DNA of 64,000 nt from NCBI RefSeq assembly GCF_963677725.1, contig NZ_OY782507.1:3718501-3782500 (forward strand). Direction: 5' to 3'. This DNA is from an uncultured Cohaesibacter sp. Lineage in GTDB: Bacteria; Pseudomonadota; Alphaproteobacteria; Rhizobiales; Cohaesibacteraceae. Shown here piece by piece: positions 16,916 through 27,681 of the stretch (positions are counted from its first letter, which is position 1; each line of letters begins with the position of its first letter). Both the position numbers and the translations under genes were made by a program. A model generated the notes under the pieces. That model was not told where the DNA came from. It worked only from the letters and a program-made list of their open reading frames with translations, and did no database searches.

Positions 16916-19059
16916 TACCGAGCCTGCTGTCGGCGGATAGCGGCGATCTTTTGTTCCGCTTCGACCGCTTGGCGCAAGGTGGTGATGCCGGAAGCCTCCA
17001 GAAGATCAATCAGGCGGAGCAAAAGCTCTGCGGTGGCCATGGTATCGCCCAGTGCGGTGTGGCGGACTTCGGGCGGGATTTCGATGCCGAATTGTTCGGC
17101 CAAGGCGTCGAGGGTCAGGCTGGCACTCTGGCCCTGTAAATGGGCTGCCAGTAGGACAGTGTCGAGCACCGGATTGGTGAATTTGACGCCGGTGCTGTCT
17201 TCCTTCAGGCTGAGGAATTTCATGTCGAAGGCCGCATTATGGGCCACCAGAACCGCATCGGAGACGAAAGACTGGAATTTCGGCAACACCGCATCAATGC
17301 GCGGGGCATCGGCCACCATGGCGTCCGTGATGTGGTGGATCTTGGTCGTGGCGGGTGGAATGGCCCGGCCCGGATAGACATAGTGGTCGAAAACCTCTCC
17401 GGAGAGGATGCGGCCATTGACGATGCGGACCCCGGCAATCGAGATGATTTCATCGCCTCCGGATGGATCAAGCCCGGTTGTTTCCGTGTCAAAGACGACA
17501 AAGTCCAGCTCACGCAAGGGTGTATCCTCAAGTGAGCCGAGGCTGGAGCGTTCCATCAGGTCGAAATCATAGAATTCTAGCCGATCGGGCAGGATTTTCG
17601 TCTCCTCACCCGGCTCATCGCTGTGATGGTCGCGGGCGGTGTGCAGTGGCAGACGCAGATGGATGGTGCCCTGAGGCACTCTGGTGCACCAGAAGTCGGT
17701 CTTGTGGCGGTCGAGGACGTCACGACCGGTTATTGCGCCCAGATCAGGATCCAGCGGCTGGTCGAGCCACGAATTGATCTGGGCAACGCTCGGTACCTCG
17801 TCCCCATGCCAGTGCAGATCGATATAGACCTTGTGGCCTGTTTCGGTGGCCTGCAATTGAAAGGCCTTGAGGTCGGTTGTCTCTGCCACCTTGCGCAGGA
17901 CGAACTCGACCAGCTCGACAATGGTCACCGAATCGCAATGGAGCCAGATCGGTTCGCCGATAAATTCACAGGTAATCTTGACGCTTTCAGCGCTGTTGCG
18001 TCGCAGAACCGAGTTGAACAAGGATGAGGAGTAAACGTCACTCATTGGCCAGGCATTGGCCAGCATGGCGTGGGCTGTGTCATCCAGAGCGGTGATCCGC
18101 TCGGCGAGCGCGGTGGCTTCGCGCGCGATCATCTTTTCCAGCGAGCGGCGGGTTTCTGCATCGAGATGGAAGTCACCTGCCAGCATTTCGGCAGTGGCCT
18201 GCAAATTGGCGGCCGGGTTGCGCAGGTCGACCAGAGCATTATGCAGCAGGCCGTCGCGTTCGACATTTTCGGCCAGTTGTCGGGTTACATCATCAAAGGT
18301 GACCATAAAGCCGGTGGCCTTGGTTTCCTTTTCATCGAGCAACAGCGACATGCGGCCTTGCAGGGTGTGGTGTCCGTCAGCCGTGGCGCAAATGACCAGC
18401 TGTCCCAACCCTTCCTTGTGACGCTTGTGGCGGCCATCGGAGAAGCGGCGCGTGAGGCGCTCTAGCGCATGATGGAAGGGGGCCGCCGATACAACACTGA
18501 AAAGCGAGCGGCCAAGGCCGAGATCGCCAGAGACATGGAGGATTTCCAATGCCCGGCGGTTATAGAGCAGGATTTTGTGGTCCAGATTGCAAATCAGGAC
18601 CCCTTGGCTGAGATCCTTGAGGACGCTTTCCAGGCGGCGCTTCTGCTTGTTGGCATTGCCCACGGCTTCGGCAATCTGGCGGTCAGTCTCTGTGCGGGCT
18701 TCGACGAGCGCGTCGGAGATTTCGCGGATGGCCGGGTTGAGAAAGCCGAGATATTTGCCCGTTTCCTGATCAAGATTTTGGCCCGCGCCCGCATGGACGA
18801 GGGAGCGCACATCCTTGACGATCATTTCAATCGGATTGGCGACATTGATGTCGAATTTCTGCCAGACCCAGCCGGTGATAAACAGAATGCCAAAGCAAGT
18901 GAGGCCACCAAACAGCACCAGATGCGGCAGGGCGTCAAAGCCTATCCTCTGAAGGGCGAAATAAAGATCGATAATCACCAGTGCGCTGGAGCCCAGAGCG
19001 ATCAGGGCAAAGAACAGAAAGATACGGAGGCGCAGGCTGAGCCGCTCAAGTAAAGGCAT
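16912..19059 (-). CDS. Membrane PAS/pseudo-histidine-kinase fused to a DEDDh 3'-5' exonuclease
   Basis: 715 residues. Two membrane segments lie at ~12-32 and ~45-66, then a HAMP-like linker, a PAS domain (~150-270) and a degenerate kinase helix region. The usual HELRTP box reads VDLRNP (~280), so the phosphorylated His is lost, and no ATP-binding N/G boxes are recognisable. The C-terminal ~190 residues form a DnaQ/epsilon-type exonuclease: FVVFDTETTGLDP (~520), VAHNAAFDMKFL and HTALGDTMAT, giving the D-E-D-D-H set. Related exonuclease genes lie beside DUF294 and DUF4212/symporter genes, as here. The sensor part may tune the nuclease or only anchor it. The gene converges on the EamA gene. Confidence 0.87.
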   Translation of the reverse strand: MPLLERLSLRLRIFLFFALIALGSSALVIIDLYFALQRIGFDALPHLVLFGGLTCFGILFITGWVWQKFDINVANPIEMIVKDVRSLVHAGAGQNLDQETGKYLGFLNPAIREISDALVEARTETDRQIAEAVGNANKQKRRLESVLKDLSQGVLICNLDHKILLYNRRALEILHVSGDLGLGRSLFSVVSAAPFHHALERLTRRFSDGRHKRHKEGLGQLVICATADGHHTLQGRMSLLLDEKETKATGFMVTFDDVTRQLAENVERDGLLHNALVDLRNPAANLQATAEMLAGDFHLDAETRRSLEKMIAREATALAERITALDDTAHAMLANAWPMSDVYSSSLFNSVLRRNSAESVKITCEFIGEPIWLHCDSVTIVELVEFVLRKVAETTDLKAFQLQATETGHKVYIDLHWHGDEVPSVAQINSWLDQPLDPDLGAITGRDVLDRHKTDFWCTRVPQGTIHLRLPLHTARDHHSDEPGEETKILPDRLEFYDFDLMERSSLGSLEDTPLRELDFVVFDTETTGLDPSGGDEIISIAGVRIVNGRILSGEVFDHYVYPGRAIPPATTKIHHITDAMVADAPRIDAVLPKFQSFVSDAVLVAHNAAFDMKFLSLKEDSTGVKFTNPVLDTVLLAAHLQGQSASLTLDALAEQFGIEIPPEVRHTALGDTMATAELLLRLIDLLEASGITTLRQAVEAEQKIAAIRRQQARY

Positions 19060-19160
19060 GGAAACCCTATGATTTGGGCAATTGAAACTTTGAAATTTGG
19101 CGTTCTGGATCTTTTTTGTCTCGGACCTTTTGCCCCTGTTTGATGTCAGCTGAAAGCGCC

Positions 19161-19565
19161 TCAGCCAAAGGCAATGTCAGAGGTTATTTTAGGGCCGGTA
19201 TTGGTCAGAAGCTCATCAACAGCTTTGACCACGGCATCAAGAGCAAATGGCTTTGTGAGATAAGCGTCTGCCCCAAGCGCAAGGCCTTTCTCGATTTCGA
19301 TATCGCGACCGCGCGCACTGATCATGATGATCTTGGTGCCACAGGTCTGAGCCGAGGCCCGGATCGTTTGGCAGGTTTCATAGGCGCTGTGATCATTTTG
19401 CGAGAGGTCGAGCAGCACCAGATCGGGGTGATGCTTTTTAGTCGATGCCAGAGCGCTGGAGCCATCAAGCGCGGTCATGACGCGATAGCCTTGTGCTTTC
19501 ATCAAATGTTCCAGCACGAAGGCCATGGATGGTTCGTCATCGACCACCAATATGGAATGAGTCAT
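19161..19565 (-). CDS. Single-domain response regulator
   Basis: 134 residues, a receiver domain only. The acidic pocket is VVDDEP, the phosphorylation Asp is in DLVLLDLS (~53), and the switch residues are MISA and the conserved Lys in LTKPF. There is no output domain. It precedes the pseudokinase-exonuclease gene by 101 bases on the same strand. The neighbour has lost its His, so the phosphodonor must come from another kinase, or the receiver acts without one. Confidence 0.9.
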   Translation of the reverse strand: MTHSILVVDDEPSMAFVLEHLMKAQGYRVMTALDGSSALASTKKHHPDLVLLDLSQNDHSAYETCQTIRASAQTCGTKIIMISARGRDIEIEKGLALGADAYLTKPFALDAVVKAVDELLTNTGPKITSDIAFG

Positions 19566-19751
19566 TGCGGTATTCCTCCCAGAGACCGAAGATGACGTGA
19601 AGTCTAAACCATGCCTGCCGGGCTGTTCGACTGGCGATTGGATGTCTTGTCTTTTTGTTTGAAAGTATGACTTCTTTCACCTCTGTGTGCTATTGGCCTT
19701 TCTGCTCACCAAATATAGGAAAGTGACTTTGCGCTTTCGGTCTGGACTTGC

Positions 19752-20267
19752 CTAGTCACAGACTGCTTGGAAAAGCGGATCATTGCCGTCAATCGCGAAC
19801 CATTTGGCCTCGCCAATGGCATCTTCTGTCAGGGGCTTGTTGGCAGGCCAATCGGCTCTTTTGCCAGCGGTGCAATCGATCATTTGCAGAATGGTTGTGG
19901 TCGGGCCATCCTTTTCGGCCTGAAACAGGGTGGCTAGCCGGATGCCGGGGAAAGCATCATTCTTCTTGATCGTTGCCTTGTCGATGGCGAGGAAGCGGTC
20001 GGTGCGGGGCACAATGAAGGAGAGGGGCTGGAGTATGCTGGTGCCTTCGGCTGTGCGCAGGATGACGACATTGTCGTCAAAGTCAGCGGTGGCGCGGGCA
20101 TACCAGCCATAATCAAGGACGATTTGCAGCAGGATCATCGCGGTGCCTGCCGCCAGAGGCACTGCGGCTTTGGGGCGCGGGCGTTTGAGGATCATTTTGT
20201 AGAACAGGATGATGAAGCCCGCCGCGCCGACCCCGGCAACAAAGGTTCCTAGCAAGATGAACAACAT
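19752..20267 (-). CDS. Hypothetical protein with two membrane segments
   Basis: 171 codons from the ATG at 20267, chosen because GAGAGAG lies just upstream; a 15-residue longer form is possible. The N-terminus has two hydrophobic segments (LFILLGTFVAGVGAAGFIILFY; AVPLAAGTAMILLQIVLDYGWY). The rest is a soluble region with DDNVVILRTAEGTS and a late Cys (MIDCTAG). I do not recognise a family. The N-terminal topology suggests the soluble part faces the periplasm. Confidence 0.7.
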   Translation of the reverse strand: MLFILLGTFVAGVGAAGFIILFYKMILKRPRPKAAVPLAAGTAMILLQIVLDYGWYARATADFDDNVVILRTAEGTSILQPLSFIVPRTDRFLAIDKATIKKNDAFPGIRLATLFQAEKDGPTTTILQMIDCTAGKRADWPANKPLTEDAIGEAKWFAIDGNDPLFQAVCD

Positions 20268-20453
20268 GGCTTCACTCTCTCTCGCGTGACCCGGCAAAGG
20301 GTCGCGATACATTCGAATTTGACTGCTCTTTCAGAGGGATAAGTCTCCTGAAAGCATATCTTCTCACTGATACAGTGGTTGGCAGGTCTTGATAAGACCG
20401 CATTTCGTCGGAGGCAGTCCGGGCGCTCTTTCGTTGGCCCGGGTTGGCTTGTG

Positions 20454-22295
20454 TCAGGAAAAGGCACTTTGGCTCTGACCAAGGGCCGATTGCAGTGTCT
20501 TGATGATCAGGAAGGCATCCTTGAGATGGTTGCGTTCCAGTTCGGACAGGCTGGCAGGGGCCAGATAATTGTCCGGAGCGTGACCTTCGCGAATTTGTCG
20601 GGCCTGATGCTCAAGACGCATGTCGGAAATCAGGTCATAGGCATCGATCAGATCCTGCGCGCTGGTCTTGTTGATGGTGCCCTGATCGCGGCCAATGATC
20701 AGCCGTTCGCGGGTGTTGGCGGCGGTAATGGCCCCTTGTATGGCATAGGCACGGGCAAGATCGACAATTGGCACGACGCCATTATGCTTCAGATCGACCG
20801 TATCCTTGTGCTCGCCCTTCTTGATCAGCGCGAAGCCGCGAAAGAAGCTGAGTGGAGGGGTGTGGGACAGGGAATTGGAAATCATGTGTGCGCGGAAGAT
20901 GCTGTTCTTCTTGGCCTTTTCCATCGTCTCCTGAAACATGCCTTCAAACAGATCTTCATTGCCAACAATGGGGCGCAGGTCAAACATGACGCTGGCCAGC
21001 ATCTGCGCCATCGGATCGGGCTTGTCGATCCATTGATCAAAGTAACGTCGCCAGACCGAACTTGGCTGGCACCAGCGCGGATTGGTGGCCATCATGTCGC
21101 CGGGGCAATAATAAAAGCCGCAGGCATCAAGGCCGTCGGAAACATATTGGGCAAATTGCTTGAAATAGGCACCGTGCTCGGCTTCGACGTAGGTGTCGTC
21201 GAGCATCAGGCAATTGTCCTGATCCGATATGCCGGTTTGTTCCTGTCGTCCCTGCGAGCCGCATGCCAGCCAGAGATAGGGGATCGGGGCGGGACCGAAC
21301 TTGTCCTCGGCCATTTGAATGAGGCGGCGGGTCAGGGTGTCGGTGACATTGGTGACGATGCGTCCAATATGGTGGGCGTCAACGCCGCTGCCGACCAGTT
21401 GGGCCAGCATTTGCGGCACCTTGGCGATGATGGAATTGAGGCCTTCAAAGTCGTCCTGATGCTGGATGTCGCGGATGAGAAAGGGTGCGGACACCGCTTG
21501 CTGGCGCACCAGATTGGTGTTGGTCAGGATGCCGATCAATTTGCCGCCAGAGACAATGGGCAAATGGGTGTGGGAGCGCTCCATCATCGAAGTCATGGCA
21601 TCAAAGCCAAGGGCATCGGGGCCAAGGGTGAAGGGATCCTGGGTCATCACTGCACGCACCGGTGTGTCTAGGGGGCGAGCGGCGGCGACCACACGGTCTG
21701 TCAGGTCGCCTGAGGTGAGAATGCCGATCAGCCTCTCCTGCTCGGTGACCAAAATGCAGGAAATCCGGCGTTCGGCCATGGCTTTTGCCGCCTGCGTAAC
21801 GGTGGCGTCCGGGGCGATGGTGATCGGATCTGGTGTCATCAGTTCCCCGACCGTGATGGAGATCAGATTGGTGGTCTGATCCATCCCTTGCGGCTTGGCC
21901 TGCCGTTTGATGATCGAGCTGTCGAAAAAGCCGTGAAAGGCTTTGTTGTCTTGCACCAGCCGATTGAATTCGGCCTTGGGAATGACGAACAGGGTGGTAT
22001 CTTCGGATGCGACTGCCTTGTTGGGTGCCTCTCCGTTGGACAGGAGCGCCCGTTCGCCAAAGCAATTGCCGACATTGAGATGCAGCAGCAGATTGTCTTG
22101 CGGGGTGATCAGGTCCACTGCGCCGGAATGAATGACATAAAGACCTGTCATCCGCTGGCCGACATCGACGATGGTCTCGCCCGCTTTGACCCCGATGAAG
22201 GAGGTCATGGCACCGATCTCTTCCAACCGGCTCATTTCCAGAAGGTCGAATGGATGTCGATGTGCTGCGAAGTCTGCAAAGTCACGCATGGCCAT
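20454..22295 (-). CDS. cNMP-binding / CBS-pair / DUF294 nucleotidyltransferase-like protein
   Basis: 613 residues from the ATG at 22295, with GGGGAGG six bases upstream. A cyclic-nucleotide-type sensor domain (~15-130, GLYVIHSGAVDLI) is followed by two CBS domains (VGELMTPDPITIAPDATV; VRAVMTQDPFTLGPDAL). Then come the DUF294 nucleotidyltransferase-like domain (LACGSQGRQEQTGISDQDN, the GS-X-D-x-D pattern, ~345) and its helical C-terminal partner. Such proteins resemble GlnD and may add nucleotides to a target or only sense. In many proteobacteria they are encoded beside the VC_2705-type symporter and a DEDDh exonuclease, as here. The target is unknown. Confidence 0.88.
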   Translation of the reverse strand: MAMRDFADFAAHRHPFDLLEMSRLEEIGAMTSFIGVKAGETIVDVGQRMTGLYVIHSGAVDLITPQDNLLLHLNVGNCFGERALLSNGEAPNKAVASEDTTLFVIPKAEFNRLVQDNKAFHGFFDSSIIKRQAKPQGMDQTTNLISITVGELMTPDPITIAPDATVTQAAKAMAERRISCILVTEQERLIGILTSGDLTDRVVAAARPLDTPVRAVMTQDPFTLGPDALGFDAMTSMMERSHTHLPIVSGGKLIGILTNTNLVRQQAVSAPFLIRDIQHQDDFEGLNSIIAKVPQMLAQLVGSGVDAHHIGRIVTNVTDTLTRRLIQMAEDKFGPAPIPYLWLACGSQGRQEQTGISDQDNCLMLDDTYVEAEHGAYFKQFAQYVSDGLDACGFYYCPGDMMATNPRWCQPSSVWRRYFDQWIDKPDPMAQMLASVMFDLRPIVGNEDLFEGMFQETMEKAKKNSIFRAHMISNSLSHTPPLSFFRGFALIKKGEHKDTVDLKHNGVVPIVDLARAYAIQGAITAANTRERLIIGRDQGTINKTSAQDLIDAYDLISDMRLEHQARQIREGHAPDNYLAPASLSELERNHLKDAFLIIKTLQSALGQSQSAFS

Positions 22296-22392
22296 GGTGA
22301 GCCTCCCCAATTGCCGCCCCAAAATAGAAGCGCCGATCCGCCAACCTCATTCTCATGTTGCCCCTTCTATTGGGAAATCAATGAGGGCTTAC

Positions 22393-22425
22393 AAAAAAAG
22401 ATCCCACCGATAGGGTCGGCGGGAT
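22393..22425 (-). terminator. Intrinsic terminator of the symporter operon
   Basis: A 10-base-pair stem with one wobble (ATCCCACCGA against TCGGCGGGAT, five-base loop) is followed on the minus strand by seven T. It lies about 60 bases past the symporter stop and ends that transcript before the DUF294 gene. Confidence 0.85.
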
Positions 22426-22485
22426 TTTCCTGACTGTCCTTGATCATGGCCACGAGGATCAGCATTGACCCTCGTGGCGCAGATC

Positions 22486-24261
22486 TTAGTGGTCGATTGC
22501 CGCGCCAGCACCTTTTGGAACACGGATGCTTTCCACCAGTTCCTGGATTTCCTTTGGTGGCTCTTCGGTGGCCGAAGAGACAATATAGGCAACAGCGAAG
22601 TTGATGACTGCACCGAGGGCACCAAAGGCTTCTGGAGAAATGCCCATGAAGTGGTTGGCAGGGGTGTTTGCCAGCATTGCAGTGCCCGGAATGAAGAACC
22701 AGCCCTTATACATGAAGATGTAAAGCAGGGTGGAGAGGATACCGGCGATCATGCCAAGGATTGCACCCTTGGAGTTCACGCGCTTGGAGAAGATACCCAT
22801 CATCAGAGCCGGGAAGATCGAGGAAGCAGCAAGACCGAAGGCCAGTGCCACAACCTGAGCCGCAAAGCCAGGAGGATTAAGACCAAGATAGGCCGCAATG
22901 ACAATCGCTACACCCATGGAAACACGTGCATAGAGCAATTCCTTCTTCTCGGAGATGTTTGGAGTGAAGGTGCCCTTGAGCAAATCGTGGGAGACAGCGG
23001 ATGAAATTGCCATCAACAGACCAGCTGCGGTTGACAGAGCGGCGGCAAGACCACCGGCTGCGACCAGCGCAATCACCCAGTCTGGCAGTTTGGCGATTTC
23101 CGGGTTGGCCAGAACCATGATGTCACGGTCCACGCTCAATTCGTTGCCTTTCCAGCCAAATTCCTCAGCCTTTGTGGCAAAAGCTTCTGATTTGTCATTG
23201 TAATACTGGATGCGGCCGTCGCCATTCTTGTCTTCGAACTTCAGCAGGCCAGTGGTTTCCCAGTTCTTGAACCAGTCAGGACGGTTCTCATACTGAAGGT
23301 TGCCATCTTCTGCACCAATGGTGCCGGTCTGGATGGTGTCCATCAGATTGAGGCGAGCCATGGCGCCAACGCCGGGAGCGGTGGTGTACAGGATCGCGAT
23401 GAAAACCAGAGACCAGCCCGCAGTCCAACGTGCGTCAGACACTTTCGGCACGGTGAAAAAGCGGATGATGACATGTGGCAGACCAGCGGTGCCGATCATC
23501 AGGGACATGGTATACATGAACATGTTGAGCGGATTGTTGGTGTAGGCCGTATATTCCTTGAAGCCAAGGTCGGTAACCACCTGATCAAGCTTGGTCAGCA
23601 GCGGTGTGCCGGACGCAGCATGATCACCAAACAGGCCGATCTGTGGCAGGAAGTTGCCAGTCAGTTCCATGGAGATGAAGATGGCAGGAATGGTGTAAGC
23701 AAGGATCAGAACGCAATATTGGGCGATCTGGGTGTAGGTGATGCCTTTCATGCCGCCCTGCACTGCATACAGGAACACAATCGCGGTGCCGATGATGAGG
23801 CCCGTGGAGGCATCCACTTCCAGGAAGCGGGAGAAGGCAACGCCAACGCCTTTCATCTGGCCGATAACATAGGTGATCGAGCAGATGATCAGGCAGATAA
23901 CAGCCACGATGCGTGCGGTGGATGAGTAGAAGCGGTCACCAATGAATTCCGGCACGGTGAATTTGCCGAATTTGCGCAGATATGGGGCCAGCAGCATGGC
24001 GAGCAGCACATAGCCGCCCGTCCAGCCCATCAGGAAGACCGAAGCACCATAGCCGTTGAAGGCGATCAGACCGGCCATGGAAATGAAGGAGGCTGCCGAC
24101 ATCCAGTCAGCGGCGGTTGCCATGCCGTTGGCGACCGGATGCACGCCGCGACCGGCCGCATAGAATTCGCCAGTGGAACCGGCGCGTGCCCAGAAGGCAA
24201 TGCCGATGTAAAGCGCAAAGGACGCGCCCACAACGATGTAGGTAAGAGTTTTAAGATCCAT
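22486..24261 (-). CDS. Sodium:solute symporter, large subunit (VC_2705/ActP type)
   Basis: 591 residues, about 13 membrane segments, SSF family. It has the N-terminal EFYAAGRGVHPVANGMATAADWMSAASF, and GGLAAALSTAAGLLMAISSAVSHDL later. It is the large partner of the DUF4212 small subunit encoded 23 bases upstream. It is annotated in other genomes as an acetate or carboxylate symporter; the true substrate here is not settled. An insertion at ~325-385 carries an EF-hand-like loop (FEDKNGDGRIQYYND), unusual in a transporter. The C-terminus ends in a charged helix. Confidence 0.9.
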   Translation of the reverse strand: MDLKTLTYIVVGASFALYIGIAFWARAGSTGEFYAAGRGVHPVANGMATAADWMSAASFISMAGLIAFNGYGASVFLMGWTGGYVLLAMLLAPYLRKFGKFTVPEFIGDRFYSSTARIVAVICLIICSITYVIGQMKGVGVAFSRFLEVDASTGLIIGTAIVFLYAVQGGMKGITYTQIAQYCVLILAYTIPAIFISMELTGNFLPQIGLFGDHAASGTPLLTKLDQVVTDLGFKEYTAYTNNPLNMFMYTMSLMIGTAGLPHVIIRFFTVPKVSDARWTAGWSLVFIAILYTTAPGVGAMARLNLMDTIQTGTIGAEDGNLQYENRPDWFKNWETTGLLKFEDKNGDGRIQYYNDKSEAFATKAEEFGWKGNELSVDRDIMVLANPEIAKLPDWVIALVAAGGLAAALSTAAGLLMAISSAVSHDLLKGTFTPNISEKKELLYARVSMGVAIVIAAYLGLNPPGFAAQVVALAFGLAASSIFPALMMGIFSKRVNSKGAILGMIAGILSTLLYIFMYKGWFFIPGTAMLANTPANHFMGISPEAFGALGAVINFAVAYIVSSATEEPPKEIQELVESIRVPKGAGAAIDH

Positions 24262-24284
24262 AATCTAGCTCCAACGTCCAGTTC

Positions 24285-24542
24285 TTATTCTTCAACACCA
24301 AACTTCTTGTCGATGGCATTCATGCGCACCGCATAGAAGAAGATGAGTCCAAGGAACACATAGATTGATCCCTGCTGAGCGAACCAGAATCCCAGGTCGG
24401 TTCCACCGACAGAGATGCCAGACAATGCTGGACGCAGAAGAAGACCAAAGCCGAACGAAACCACGAACCAGATGATCAGGCAGACCGTGATCAGGTTTAG
24501 GTTGGCTTTCCAATAGGCACCGGAGTCATTATTCTCGGCCAT
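24285..24542 (-). CDS. Sodium/substrate symporter small subunit (DUF4212)
   Basis: 85 residues with two membrane helices (LNLITVCLIIWFVVSFGFGLLL; FWFAQQGSIYVFLGLIFFYAVRM), the standard DUF4212 pattern. It pairs with the large SSF subunit 23 bases downstream. Its ATG directly follows the TAA of a 79-codon gene (TAAATG), with GGGGAA as ribosome site, so the three genes form one operon. Confidence 0.93.
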   Translation of the reverse strand: MAENNDSGAYWKANLNLITVCLIIWFVVSFGFGLLLRPALSGISVGGTDLGFWFAQQGSIYVFLGLIFFYAVRMNAIDKKFGVEE

Positions 24543-24782
24543 TTATTCCCCCCATGGTGATGAACCGATCGTTCGGCTCATTTTCCTGGAAGCTCGGTTT
24601 GCCTGATGGCGGATGTTTTCTTGTCGGAGCGATTCCTCTTTTGCCCCTACATCCTTTGCCATCGCACGCACCTGAGCAATGTTTGCGAAAGAAACCAGAC
24701 AAGTGAAGGCACCTTCTGGCGTGTCACGATGTAAAATGAGTGACGTAAGGGTTTCAATTAATGTTTCGTATATTTCCATCAT
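24543..24782 (-). CDS. Small hypothetical protein, first gene of the symporter operon
   Basis: 79 residues, mainly helical: MEIYETLIETLTSLILHRD, then a charged basic C-terminal half (RHQANRASRKMSRTIGSSPW). AAAGGA lies just upstream of the start, and the stop abuts the DUF4212 ATG. No family is recognised and no membrane segment is clear. The good ribosome site and tight junction support a real gene. It could instead be a translated leader that couples translation to the symporter. Confidence 0.5.
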   Translation of the reverse strand: MMEIYETLIETLTSLILHRDTPEGAFTCLVSFANIAQVRAMAKDVGAKEESLRQENIRHQANRASRKMSRTIGSSPWGE

Positions 24783-26661
<1,879 letters not shown>

Positions 26662-26664
26662 GCG

Positions 26665-27681
26665 ATGGCTGAAATGAATATGGTGGAAGCCATCCGCGAT
26701 GCGATGGATATCAAGATGGCGCAAGACCGGGATGTGGTGGTCTTTGGCGAGGATGTCGGCTATTTCGGGGGCGTCTTTCGCTGCACCGCCGGTTTGCAGG
26801 AAAAATATGGCAAGGACCGGGTGTTTGATGCGCCGATCAATGAAAGCGGCATCGTCGGGATCGGAATCGGCATGGCGACTTATGGCCTCCGACCCTGCGT
26901 AGAGGTGCAGTTTGCCGACTATATCTATCCGGCCTATGACCAGATTGTCTCCGAAGCAGCACGGTTGCGCTATCGCTCGGCGGGGGATTTTTCCGCACCG
27001 ATTACCATTCGCACCCCCTGTGGTGGTGGCATCTTTGGCGGCCAGACCCACAGTCAGAGCCCGGAGGCCCTGTTTACCCATGTGTCGGGGCTCAAGACCA
27101 TCATTCCGTCCAATCCCTACGATGCCAAGGGACTGCTGATCGCGGCGATTGAAGATGATGATCCGGTGGTCTTTTTCGAACCCAAACGCCTTTATAACGG
27201 ACCGTTTGACGGGCACCATGATCAACCGTCCAAAAGCTGGGCCGGGCATCCTTGGGGGGACGTTCCGCAGGGCCATTATATCGTGCCTATTGGCAAGGCC
27301 GCCATTCGCCGCGAAGGGGAAGCGGTGACCATACTTGCCTATGGCACCATGGTCTATGTGGCCGAAGCGGCGGTTGCCGAGACGGGGATCGATGCGGAAA
27401 TCATCGATTTGAGGAGTTTGGTGCCTCTCGATATTGAAACCATCGTTGCGTCTGTTCAGAAAACCGGTCGCTGCATGATTGTTCATGAGGCAACCTTGAC
27501 CAGTGGCTTTGGGGCCGAGCTGGCAGCGCAGGTGCAGGAGCGCTGTTTCTATCATCTTGAAACGCCGATTGCACGGGTGACTGGCTGGGATACGCCTTAT
27601 CCGCATGCGCAGGAATGGGACTATTTCCCCGGACCAAAACGGGTCAGCAAGGTGCTTGTTGCCATGATGGAGGAAATCTGA
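26665..27681 (+). CDS. bkdA2: Branched-chain 2-oxoacid dehydrogenase E1 beta
   Basis: 338 residues with the transketolase-like pyrimidine domain (VVVFGEDVGYFGGVFRCTAGL; VFDAPINESGIVGIGIGMA) and the C-terminal domain (AVTILAYGTMVYVAEAA; HEATLTSGFGAELAAQV). With the alpha subunit it forms the alpha2-beta2 E1 of the BCKD complex. It starts three bases after the alpha stop and its own stop overlaps the E2 start (TGATG). Confidence 0.96.
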   Translation: MAEMNMVEAIRDAMDIKMAQDRDVVVFGEDVGYFGGVFRCTAGLQEKYGKDRVFDAPINESGIVGIGIGMATYGLRPCVEVQFADYIYPAYDQIVSEAARLRYRSAGDFSAPITIRTPCGGGIFGGQTHSQSPEALFTHVSGLKTIIPSNPYDAKGLLIAAIEDDDPVVFFEPKRLYNGPFDGHHDQPSKSWAGHPWGDVPQGHYIVPIGKAAIRREGEAVTILAYGTMVYVAEAAVAETGIDAEIIDLRSLVPLDIETIVASVQKTGRCMIVHEATLTSGFGAELAAQVQERCFYHLETPIARVTGWDTPYPHAQEWDYFPGPKRVSKVLVAMMEEI

